From Pseudomonas sp. Bc-h (GTDB lineage: Bacteria; Pseudomonadota; Gammaproteobacteria; Pseudomonadales; Pseudomonadaceae): a DNA stretch of 64,000 nucleotides. The stretch spans positions 378,354-442,353 of the forward strand of contig NZ_MUIN01000011.1 in NCBI RefSeq assembly GCF_002080045.1, written 5' to 3'. The position numbers were made by a program, and so were the translations under genes. The notes beneath the pieces were generated by a model that had not been told where the DNA came from, ran no database searches, and saw only the letters and a list, made by a program, of their open reading frames with translations. Of this stretch, positions 17,139-24,939 are shown in pieces. Within the stretch, counting starts at the first letter, position 1, and each line of letters begins with the position of its first letter.

Positions 17139-17819
17139 ATGTTCGCTGCTCGTTCCGTTCTGATGTTCGCCTTGCTACCCGTATTCGCTGGCTGCCAGTT
17201 TTTGCCCTCGCAATCCGCTGACAACACGGTGTCGACCGCGGGCATGATCCGCATGCAAGGCACGCTCAGCGGTGACGGCGGCAAACTGTTCTTCGCACCC
17301 TGCAACGAACAGCGCCGCTACGCGGTGACCGACAAAGGCAACACCGGCATCCTCCAGGAAGCCGCTTCGGTGGTGGACAAGAACGGCAAGGCCTTCGCCG
17401 ATGTGCGGGGCAACTTCGTCGCCAGCCGCGCACAAGGCAGCGATGGTGTGGCGGACGTTTATCAGCTGTATCGCGTCGAACGCCCAAGCAACGCCTGCGA
17501 CGACCCGAACTTCAAGCGCCTGACCATTCATGCCAGCGGCAACGGGCCCAAATGGAACCTCAATGCCAGCGGCAAGGGCATGGTGCTGGAGCGCGAAGGC
17601 CAGCCACCCTTTGCAGTGCCGTACATGGAAGAACAGATGCCTGAAGGTCGCTTCAACCTGATCACCGACGCCAATGACCAGCACGTCGAGCTGTATGTCG
17701 CGCCGCAGCGCTGTGTCGACCCGCTCAACGGCTCTGTTCAGCATCTGACCGCCGAGCTGCGGGTCAATGGTCAGGTCCAACGCGGATGCGCCTATTTCGG
17801 GGCCATGCGCAACGATTGA
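17139..17819 (+). CDS. Putative outer-membrane lipoprotein (226 aa)
   Basis: A signal peptide of about 18 residues ends in lipobox FAGC (C19), so the mature protein should be lipidated. Position +2 is Gln, predicting outer-membrane sorting. Two weakly similar halves follow: about 35-125, GTLSGDGGKLFFAPCNEQRRYAV, resembling the conserved region of NlpE/HslJ-associated lipoproteins; and about 130-226, with conserved cysteines in PQRCVDP and RGCAYFGAM. Function is unknown. It starts 63 bases after the SDR stop and could be co-transcribed. Confidence 0.75.
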   Translation: MFAARSVLMFALLPVFAGCQFLPSQSADNTVSTAGMIRMQGTLSGDGGKLFFAPCNEQRRYAVTDKGNTGILQEAASVVDKNGKAFADVRGNFVASRAQGSDGVADVYQLYRVERPSNACDDPNFKRLTIHASGNGPKWNLNASGKGMVLEREGQPPFAVPYMEEQMPEGRFNLITDANDQHVELYVAPQRCVDPLNGSVQHLTAELRVNGQVQRGCAYFGAMRND

Positions 17820-17914
17820 GGGACGAGCCACCGCTGCGCCTGCAATGTGGCTTATAATTACCGGTTCTTGTAGCGCTGCCGGGCCGATCCTGCGGCCCGA
17901 AACCGGACCTTTCA

Positions 17915-19528
17915 ATGTTACGAATCACCGAACTCAAACTGCCGCTGGACCACGCGGACGAAGAGCTGCGCCCCGCGCTCGTGCAACGCCTGGGCATCGA
18001 TAGCGACGAGCTGCTGGATTTCACCCTGTTCAAGCGCAGCTATGACGCGCGCAAGAAATCCACCGAACTGCAGTTCATCTACACCATCGATTTTCAGGTG
18101 CGCGACGAAGCCGCCCTGCTCAAACGCCTCAGCCATGACAAACATCTCACCGCCGCGCCGGACGTCAGCTACAAAGTCGTGGGTCAAGCGCCTGCCGACT
18201 TGAGCGAACGTCCGCTGGTCGTCGGTTTCGGCCCGTGCGGTATTTTTGCCGGGCTGCTGCTGGCACAGATGGGTTTCAAGCCGATCATTCTCGAACGCGG
18301 CAAAGAAGTCCGTCAGCGGACCAAAGACACCTGGGGCCTTTGGCGCAAAAATGTTCTCAACCCTGAATCCAACGTGCAGTTTGGCGAAGGCGGCGCAGGC
18401 ACTTTCTCCGACGGCAAGCTCTACAGCCAGATCAAGGACCCGAAATTCCACGGTCGCAAAGTGCTGCACGAGTTCGTCAAAGCCGGCGCGCCGGAAGAAA
18501 TCCTCTACGTCAGCAAACCGCACATTGGCACCTTTCGCCTGACCGGCGTCGTCGAAAACATGCGTCAGCAGATCGAAGCGCTCGGCGGAGAAGTGCGTTT
18601 CGAACAACGCGTTACCGACGTGTTGATCGAAGACGGCCAACTGCAGGGCGTCGAACTGGCCAGCGGTGAGCGCATCGATTCGCGACACGTGATTCTGGCG
18701 CTGGGTCACAGTGCCCGCGACACCTTCCGCATGCTCCACGGTCGCGGCGTGTACATGGAAGCCAAACCGTTTTCGGTGGGTTTCCGTATCGAACACCCGC
18801 AAGGTCTGATCGACCGCGCACGTCTGGGCAAATACGCCGGGCACCCGAAGCTCGGCGCTGCCGATTACAAGCTGGTGCACCACGCCAGGAACGGTCGCTC
18901 GGTCTACAGCTTCTGCATGTGCCCTGGGGGTACGGTCGTGGCTGCAACGTCAGAGCCTAACCGCGTGGTCACCAATGGCATGAGCCAGTACTCGCGTAAC
19001 GAGCGCAACGCCAACTCCGGCATCGTGGTCGGCATCACTCCGGACGAAGACTACCCGGGCAGCCCGCTGGCGGGCATCGAACTGCAGGAGCGCCTGGAAT
19101 CCCACGCCTACATCATGGGTGGCGAAAGCTATGAAGCGCCTGCGCAACTGGTGGGCGATTTCATCGCGGGCAAGGCCTCGACGGAACTGGGCACAGTGGA
19201 GCCTTCCTACAAGCCAGGGGTAAAGCTCACCGACCTTGCTGACGCACTTCCCGCCTTCGCCATTGAAGCGATCCGCGAGGCATTGCCCGCGTTCGACAAG
19301 CAGATCAGAGGTTTCTCACAGCACGATGCGGTGCTAACTGGCATCGAAACCCGTACCTCCTCGCCACTGCGCATCACACGAGACGCGAGCATGCAGAGCC
19401 TCAATGTCAAAGGCCTGTTCCCGGCCGGTGAAGGTGCAGGTTACGCAGGTGGGATCATGTCGGCAGGTGTTGACGGGATTCGCATTGCAGAAGCTCTGGC
19501 AAAGAGCATGTTGGGGATAGTGGACTGA
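17915..19528 (+). CDS. NAD(P)/FAD-dependent oxidoreductase (COG2509-like)
   Basis: A 537-residue flavoprotein. Residues 1-95 form a small N-terminal domain (LRITELKLPLDHADEEL). The FAD-binding motif VVGFGPCGIFAGLLLAQMG sits near 100-118, followed by a second motif with ILERGKEVRQR. The GEGGAGTFSDGKLYS loop, AGGIMSAGVDGIRIAEAL and GEGAGYAGG at the C-terminus are hallmarks of this uncharacterised dehydrogenase family, widespread in bacteria. The ATG lies 95 bases after the lipoprotein gene. The substrate is unknown; the family is soluble and likely cytosolic. Confidence 0.9.
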   Translation: MLRITELKLPLDHADEELRPALVQRLGIDSDELLDFTLFKRSYDARKKSTELQFIYTIDFQVRDEAALLKRLSHDKHLTAAPDVSYKVVGQAPADLSERPLVVGFGPCGIFAGLLLAQMGFKPIILERGKEVRQRTKDTWGLWRKNVLNPESNVQFGEGGAGTFSDGKLYSQIKDPKFHGRKVLHEFVKAGAPEEILYVSKPHIGTFRLTGVVENMRQQIEALGGEVRFEQRVTDVLIEDGQLQGVELASGERIDSRHVILALGHSARDTFRMLHGRGVYMEAKPFSVGFRIEHPQGLIDRARLGKYAGHPKLGAADYKLVHHARNGRSVYSFCMCPGGTVVAATSEPNRVVTNGMSQYSRNERNANSGIVVGITPDEDYPGSPLAGIELQERLESHAYIMGGESYEAPAQLVGDFIAGKASTELGTVEPSYKPGVKLTDLADALPAFAIEAIREALPAFDKQIRGFSQHDAVLTGIETRTSSPLRITRDASMQSLNVKGLFPAGEGAGYAGGIMSAGVDGIRIAEALAKSMLGIVD

Positions 19529-19538
19529 TCCCCGACCT

Positions 19539-19604
19539 GTAGGAGCCGGCTCGCCGGCGGCAGTGGTCTACAAAAGACCACCGCCGCCAAGCCTTAACAC
19601 TACA
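19539..19604. repeat. REP palindrome pair
   Basis: The arms 'tgtaggagccggctcgccggcggcagtgg' and 'ccaccgccgccaagcc...taca' form an imperfect palindrome ten bases after the FAD gene. It differs slightly in its outer arm from the other REPs of the window. Confidence 0.7.
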
Positions 19605-19788
19605 AGCTTTCGAGAAAACTCCTACACCCCGCGTCAATCAAGCCCTGTAGCACTTTGTTACTAATCTTCCAAATTCTTTGTATACACATTCGCCATCGAT
19701 TTTTTATAACGAAATCGAATATAACTTTTGTTTTCAGAAATAAGAACACGGGTTAGGGTGTCGCTCCTTTTGCGCATGTCCATGGAGA

Positions 19789-20979
19789 GTGACCTTGCCC
19801 GTACGCAATACATTCAAACAGTTTTTTCAGTTGGAGGCGGCTGGTGGTCTGCTGTTGATCGCCGCTGCCGCCCTGGCCCTGATCATCAATAATTCGCCAC
19901 TGTCGTGGCTGTACAACGGCCTGCTGGAAGTACCCGTCGTCGCGCAGATCGGCGCACTGAAGATCGCCAAGCCCTTGCTGCTATGGATCAACGACGGCCT
20001 GATGGCACTGTTCTTCCTGCTGATTGGCCTGGAGGTCAAGCGTGAAGTGATTCAGGGGCATCTGTCCCGTGCTTCGCAAATCGTCCTGCCCGGCGCGGCC
20101 GCCATCGGCGGCATGGTGATTCCCGCCCTGGTGTTCTGGGCGCTGAACAAGGACAGCCCGGCGGCGATGAGCGGCTGGGCGATTCCCATGGCCACCGACA
20201 TCGCCTTCGCGCTCGGCGTGCTGGCCCTGCTCGGCAAACGCGTACCGGTTTCGCTGAAGCTGTTCCTCATGACCCTGGCGATCATCGACGACCTGGGCGC
20301 GATCATCGTCATCGCACTGTTCTACTCGGGTGAGCTGTCCAACCTCTCTCTGGCCCTGGCAGCGGGATCAATCCTTTCTCTGATCGCGATGAACCGCCTC
20401 GGGGTGGTGAAACTCGCGCCGTATCTGCTGGTAGGTCTGGTGCTATGGGTCTGCGTACTCAAGAGCGGCGTCCATGCAACGCTGGCGGGGGTAATTCTGG
20501 CGTTCTGCATTCCGCTGAAAACCGCAAGGGACGTACCCTCGCCTCTGCAGCAACTAGAGCATGCCCTGCACCCTTGGGTCGCTTACGCCATACTGCCGCT
20601 GTTTGCCTTCGCCAACGCTGGGGTTTCCTTGACTGGCGTGACAATGGAAAGCTTCACCCATCACGTACCCATGGGCATCGCGCTCGGCTTGCTGGTGGGC
20701 AAGATGGTGGGCGTATTCGGGCTGACCTGGCTTGCGGTCAAAACCGGAATGGCAGCGTTGCCGACCGGCGCCAACTGGGGTCAGGTGCTGGGGGTTTCGA
20801 TTCTCTGCGGGATCGGCTTCACCATGAGCCTGTTCGTCGGTTCACTGGCGTTCGTGCCGGGGCAAAGTGAGTTCGCTGGCATGGATCGGATGGGCATACT
20901 CACCGGGTCTATCCTTGCGGCGCTTATCGGTTACGGGATCACCGCGATGGCCAGCAGAAAGAAGGTCAACCCAGCGTAA
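19789..20979 (+). CDS. nhaA: Na+/H+ antiporter NhaA
   Basis: A 396-residue electrogenic Na+/H+ exchanger with about twelve membrane helices. The ion-binding site is clear: MATDIAFALGVL (helix 4) and LAIIDDLGAIIVIALFYS (helix 5, with the paired Asp). FFLLIGLEVKRE is also typical. The best start is GTG at 19789 after CATGGAGA; no ATG is in frame nearby. Upstream DNA (19660-19760) is AT-rich compared with its surroundings and probably carries the promoter. The gene is monocistronic, with a terminator 18 bases after the stop. Confidence 0.95.
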   Translation: MTLPVRNTFKQFFQLEAAGGLLLIAAAALALIINNSPLSWLYNGLLEVPVVAQIGALKIAKPLLLWINDGLMALFFLLIGLEVKREVIQGHLSRASQIVLPGAAAIGGMVIPALVFWALNKDSPAAMSGWAIPMATDIAFALGVLALLGKRVPVSLKLFLMTLAIIDDLGAIIVIALFYSGELSNLSLALAAGSILSLIAMNRLGVVKLAPYLLVGLVLWVCVLKSGVHATLAGVILAFCIPLKTARDVPSPLQQLEHALHPWVAYAILPLFAFANAGVSLTGVTMESFTHHVPMGIALGLLVGKMVGVFGLTWLAVKTGMAALPTGANWGQVLGVSILCGIGFTMSLFVGSLAFVPGQSEFAGMDRMGILTGSILAALIGYGITAMASRKKVNPA

Positions 20980-20997
20980 TAAGCCGACTGGCGAATG

Positions 20998-21027
20998 CAA
21001 AACGCCCCGACAAGTCGGGGCGTTTTT
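20998..21027 (+). terminator. Terminator after nhaA
   Basis: The stem cgccccga / tcggggcg with loop 'caag' is preceded by AAAA and followed by TTTTT. It can serve the convergent lipoprotein gene as well. Confidence 0.88.
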
Positions 21028-21077
21028 GTGTAAGCAGGTATTACATCGAGCCTGCTCTCGACCGTACTTGAGACGAC

Positions 21078-21551
21078 TCAGTGCGAAACGCGGCTGGTGC
21101 CATTGACGGTCATGATGCGTACGCGCTCGCCAACCCGGAAGATCTCGTTCTCTTGAACTTCCTGTACATAGGCGCGCATGGTGCCGTCGTCTTCACGCAC
21201 GGTAATTTCAACACCCTGAGCACGGGTCAAGCCGCCCTCGGCTGCCGAACCCAGCAGACCACCCGCAACTGCACCGATGACTGCGGTGACAATGCTGCCG
21301 CGCCCGCCGCCGATAGCGCTACCGCCCACACCACCGACGATTGCACCGGCACCTGCGCCGATCGGGGTCTTGGTGCCTTCAATCTTCACTGGACGCAGCG
21401 ATTCGATGGTGCCCAAACGCACTGTCTGCACTTGGCGAGCTTCATCGCGCGAATACGAGTCGCCGGTCAGGCTCGAAGTGCAGCCGCCCAAGGTCAACGC
21501 CATGGCGGTGAACGAAGCGACCAACAGAACAGACTTACGCATAACATTCAT
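21078..21551 (-). CDS. Glycine-zipper 2TM outer-membrane lipoprotein (SlyB-like)
   Basis: A 157-residue lipoprotein with a signal peptide ending in LGGC (C24). The glycine-zipper region GAGAGAIVGGVGGSAIGGG...VTAVIGAVAGGLLGSAAE (about 66-105) can form a two-helix hairpin in the membrane, followed by a beta-rich C-terminal domain with EITVREDDGTMRAYVQ. It belongs to the SlyB/Pcp/OmlA family, which supports outer-membrane integrity under stress and is often PhoP-regulated. An alternative start is Met4. It lies between nhaA and pdxH. Confidence 0.88.
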   Translation of the reverse strand: MNVMRKSVLLVASFTAMALTLGGCTSSLTGDSYSRDEARQVQTVRLGTIESLRPVKIEGTKTPIGAGAGAIVGGVGGSAIGGGRGSIVTAVIGAVAGGLLGSAAEGGLTRAQGVEITVREDDGTMRAYVQEVQENEIFRVGERVRIMTVNGTSRVSH

Positions 21552-21721
21552 CTCCAGAGGAACAGGTGGCCATTAAACTCCGCGGCGCCAACGGGTGTCA
21601 CGGTCCTGTCCCGATAATTTACGTTTATTCAGGCGATATACAGAAAGTCGCCGACGTCTACGAGTATGGACGACGACTCAATGCAGAGATTCAAAGAATT
21701 GTGTCTCAAGCCGCCGAACAG

Positions 21722-22372
21722 CTAAGGCGCGAGACGCTCGCGTGTCCACTGGCCGTCGACCAGGCGGTAGTTCAGACGATCATGAAGCCGACTCGGCCGC
21801 CCCTGCCAGAACTCGATCCGGTCCGGCACCAGACGGTAGCCGCCCCAATGATCCGGGCAATCCGGCTGGGTATCGCTGAAACGTGCTTCAGTGGCCTTGA
21901 GCAGCGCTTCCAGCGCCTCACGATCTGCGATCACCCGGCTTTGCGGCGATGCCCAGGCACCCAGGCGGCTGCCCAGAGGGCGAACCTGGAAGTAGGCATC
22001 GGATTCTTCGTGGGAGACTTTGGCGACCCGGCCCTCGATGCGCACCTGACGCTCAAGGGTTGGCCAGAAGAAGGTCATGGCAGCGAAAGGCCGCGCAGTC
22101 ATCTGCTGGCCTTTGGCGCTTTCATAGTTGCTGAAGAAGGTGAAACCCTGAGCGTCCAGGCCCTTGAGCAACAGGACCCGGCAGTGCGGGCGACCGTCGG
22201 CATCGACAGTCGCCAGGGTCATGGCGTTGGCTTCAACCGGTAACACCTCGGTTTTCACCGCCTCGCCGAACCACTGATGGAACAGCGCGAAAGGTTCTTC
22301 CGGCGCCTGCGATTCGGTCAAACCGTCGCGAGCGTAGTTACGACGCATGTCAGCCAGACTCTGGCTCATCAC
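21722..22372 (-). CDS. pdxH: Pyridoxamine 5'-phosphate oxidase PdxH
   Basis: A 216-residue FMN enzyme that oxidises PNP/PMP to pyridoxal 5'-phosphate, the last step of vitamin B6 synthesis and salvage. Signature segments: NAMTLATVDADGRPHCRVLLLKG (about 44-66), FTFFSNYESAKGQQM (FMN phosphate contacts), FFWPTLERQVRIEG, SRLGAWASPQS and the C-terminal LPDRIEFWQGRPSRLHDR followed by ERLAP. Length is normal. It lies 46 bases downstream of the OmpA-lipoprotein gene on the same strand and may share its transcript. Confidence 0.97.
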   Translation of the reverse strand: MMSQSLADMRRNYARDGLTESQAPEEPFALFHQWFGEAVKTEVLPVEANAMTLATVDADGRPHCRVLLLKGLDAQGFTFFSNYESAKGQQMTARPFAAMTFFWPTLERQVRIEGRVAKVSHEESDAYFQVRPLGSRLGAWASPQSRVIADREALEALLKATEARFSDTQPDCPDHWGGYRLVPDRIEFWQGRPSRLHDRLNYRLVDGQWTRERLAP

Positions 22373-22417
22373 TGCCTTCCTTTATCGAAATCCGTAAGCG
22401 GGATGACGATATTACCC

Positions 22418-23527
22418 TCAGTTGTTGCTGGCTTGCGCGTCCGACGCAGGTTTCTTGGCGGCAGCTTTGGCGGGTGCTGCCTTGGCCTTGGCAGGAGCGG
22501 CCTTCTTCGCCGCAGCTTTCTTGGTGGCAGGCGCCTTGGCCGCAACGGCTTTCTTGGCAGGTGCTGCGGCTTTGGCCGGTGCTGCCTTGGTGGCAGGTGC
22601 AGGTGCTGGCGCAACCGCTGGTTTGGCTTCTTTGGTGGCCACCATCGTTGGAGCCGGTGCAGGCGACATGTTGTACTTGGCCATCAGCGCAATCATGGTG
22701 TCTTGCGGCGTCATGATGATTTCCACGCGACGGTTCAAGGCACGGCCTGCGGCGCTGTCATCGGCGGCACGCGGCATCACGGCGCCAAGGCCGCGCAGAT
22801 TCAGGCGATTACGTTCCAGACCGCTCAAGCGGAAGATGGCGGCGACGGATTGCGCGCGTTGCTGGCTGATCTTCAGGTTGGCGTCGCTGGCGATATCGCT
22901 GTGACCGAGAACCAGGACCGCGGACTTCTGATCGCCTTCGACGAGCTTGGCCATGCGGGTGATCGGACCGAGATTGACCGGCAGCAGCATCTCCGGGCGA
23001 TCCGGGTTGAAGGTGCTGTCCACTGGCGCGGTGACCACCAGCACGTCTTCACGGCGCTCGAGTTCGAACTTGCTGTCCTTGATCGCATCACGCACACGAG
23101 GCTCGTACTGATCGAGCCAGGCCTGGGTCACCTTCGGATCGACCTTGGGCACGGCTGGCGCGGCGTCTTTCTTCGCCTCGCTGGCGCCGAACGGCCACCA
23201 CCACTTCCTGCCGTCATCGGCCTTGGCCACGGCGGGTTTGGCTGCGGGCTGGGTTGCAGCCAATTCAGGCTTTTTCTCGGTGGTGCCATGGTCGGAACCA
23301 AATGGCCAATACCAGTGAGTTCCGCTTTCGGTTTCAGTCTTGGCGACTTCCTTCGCCACTTCGGCAGCCGCAGGGCTGACAGCGGGTTTCACGGGAGCGG
23401 TGTCGTTGCTTTTGCCGGAGCCGAACGACCACCAATGGTCGTTGCTGGCCGATTGATCCTGAGGCGTCTGTGCACAGCCGGTTACGGCGAGGCAAAGAGC
23501 GAATGCGAGACTTTTGTTGGCAGACAT
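22418..23527 (-). CDS. OmpA-domain lipoprotein with Trp-rich motifs and Ala/Lys tail
   Basis: The start is MSANKSLAFALCLAVTGCAQ: lipobox AVTGC with C18, Ala at +2, so probable outer-membrane anchoring. Residues 30-120 carry three spaced aromatic motifs, HWWSFG (31-36), HWYWPFG (71-77) and KWWWPFG (108-114). An OmpA-like peptidoglycan-binding domain covers about 150-275 (LVLGHSDIASDANLKISQQRAQSV, GRALNRRVEI). The tail, 285-369, is almost only Ala, Lys and Pro (PAKKA-type repeats), like AlgP/histone H1. The position next to pdxH matches PA1048 of PAO1 (from memory). The role is probably cell-wall tethering; the tail function is unknown. An in-frame upstream ATG (23584) is rejected. Confidence 0.85.
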   Translation of the reverse strand: MSANKSLAFALCLAVTGCAQTPQDQSASNDHWWSFGSGKSNDTAPVKPAVSPAAAEVAKEVAKTETESGTHWYWPFGSDHGTTEKKPELAATQPAAKPAVAKADDGRKWWWPFGASEAKKDAAPAVPKVDPKVTQAWLDQYEPRVRDAIKDSKFELERREDVLVVTAPVDSTFNPDRPEMLLPVNLGPITRMAKLVEGDQKSAVLVLGHSDIASDANLKISQQRAQSVAAIFRLSGLERNRLNLRGLGAVMPRAADDSAAGRALNRRVEIIMTPQDTMIALMAKYNMSPAPAPTMVATKEAKPAVAPAPAPATKAAPAKAAAPAKKAVAAKAPATKKAAAKKAAPAKAKAAPAKAAAKKPASDAQASNN

Positions 23528-23608
23528 GGGTGACCCACACAAATAATTGATCAGAAAATGAACGAAGCAGCGCCCATATAACACGCATAAACGCCGTTTT
23601 GGAAAAGG

Positions 23609-23640
23609 AAACCGCCCTACGGTTCCGATATGGGCGGTTT
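23609..23640 (-). terminator. Terminator after the EstB-type hydrolase gene
   Basis: The stem aaaccgccc / gggcggttt with a loop of about 14 bases is followed on the minus strand by a CCTTTT tract. It lies just after the hydrolase stop (23679) and before the OmpA lipoprotein start. Confidence 0.7.
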
Positions 23641-23678
23641 AACTGACAGTCGGTATAACAAGCACTTATCAGCGATAG

Positions 23679-24827
23679 TTACTGCAAACACTCACCAAGC
23701 ACCCGAACCAGACGCTGTGCACGCGGATCCATCAGCACATAAGGGCCCAACGTGTTGGTGACGAAGCCAAAGGCCACATCGCGCTCGGGATCGGCGAAAC
23801 CCACCGAGCCTCCCGCGCCAGGATGGCCGAAGGATTTGCTCCCCAGACCAAACGTGGCATTGGGCACGGGCGGCTGGTCGAGCATGCAACCCAGGCCGAA
23901 GCGGGTCTGGGTCAGCAACGTCTTGTCCTGGCCAATGCTGTGCTCGCGGGTCAGTTCGTTGATCAGCTGCGCATCGAGCAGGCTGCCATCGAGCAGCGCA
24001 CTGTAGAAACCCGCCAGGCTGCGCGCATTGCCGTGGCCGTTGGCGGCGGGCTGTTGCATGCGGCGCCACTCGGGCTTGTTGGTGCTGGTCATGATCGATG
24101 GCGGGTTGGTGAACGCGCGCGCCGTCATGGACGTGGGTTCGCGCATCGTGGTCTGCACCAGACGCTGGGCGGCTTCGTCGCCCATGTTGCCCTTGCCGCG
24201 CGCGATGTGCGCAACCCGGTGGAACTCTTCGTCGGGCAGCCCTACGTGAAAATCCAGGCCCAGAGGCCGAGCGATACGCGCGGCAATGGATTCGCCCGGA
24301 CCACGTCCGTCTGCGCGCCGAATCATTTCGCCGACCAGCCAGCCATAGGTGATCGCGGCATAACCGTGCCCCTGACCCGGAGTCCACCAGGGTTGCTCAG
24401 CGGCCAGCGCATCGGTCATGGCTTCCCAGTTGTACAAGGCCTCGGCGGGCAGCATGTCGCGAATGGCAGGCAAACCGGCCTGATGGCAAAGCAACTGGCG
24501 CAAGGTGATGGACTGCTTGCCTGCCGCAGCGAACTCAGGCCAGAGGCGCGAGACGGGCTGATCCAGGTCCAGCTTGCCCTCGCCCACCAATTGCAGGGCG
24601 GTGACCGAGGTGAAGGTCTTGGTGCAGGAAAATAGATTGGCAATGGTGTCGCTGTGCCAAACCTCTGCGCCGTCCTTGTCGGCTGTACCTGCCCACAGGT
24701 CCAGCACCGTCTGCCCGCCGATCTGTACGCACAACGCTGCGCCACGCTCTTGCGGGTCGTCGAACAGCGCTGCAAACGCTTCGCGCACGGCTTCGAATTG
24801 AAGCTCGAAATGACCTTGAATCTGCAC
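23679..24827 (-). CDS. Serine hydrolase, class C beta-lactamase / EstB family
   Basis: A 382-residue protein with the class C catalytic SxxK motif as SCTK (S67, K70), a Tyr-containing second motif (AAITYGWLVGEM, about 163-174) and a third box GHPGAGGSVGFADPE near 344-358. There is no signal peptide, so it is probably a cytosolic esterase rather than a periplasmic beta-lactamase. Relatives include EstB-type carboxylesterases. The start is GTG at 24827 after CCGGAGAGCG. It lies between the agarase-like gene and the OmpA lipoprotein, all on the minus strand, with its own terminator. The physiological substrate is unknown. Confidence 0.88.
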   Translation of the reverse strand: MQIQGHFELQFEAVREAFAALFDDPQERGAALCVQIGGQTVLDLWAGTADKDGAEVWHSDTIANLFSCTKTFTSVTALQLVGEGKLDLDQPVSRLWPEFAAAGKQSITLRQLLCHQAGLPAIRDMLPAEALYNWEAMTDALAAEQPWWTPGQGHGYAAITYGWLVGEMIRRADGRGPGESIAARIARPLGLDFHVGLPDEEFHRVAHIARGKGNMGDEAAQRLVQTTMREPTSMTARAFTNPPSIMTSTNKPEWRRMQQPAANGHGNARSLAGFYSALLDGSLLDAQLINELTREHSIGQDKTLLTQTRFGLGCMLDQPPVPNATFGLGSKSFGHPGAGGSVGFADPERDVAFGFVTNTLGPYVLMDPRAQRLVRVLGECLQ

Positions 24828-24939
24828 GGTTTCGCTCTCCGGTCCGGGGGCTGCACAAAATGGCGTGCATTGTTCCAGCGATTAGGGGATTTGGGAACAG
24901 CCGCGCGGATACCCTTCTGTAACAGTGCGGCTTAGGATG

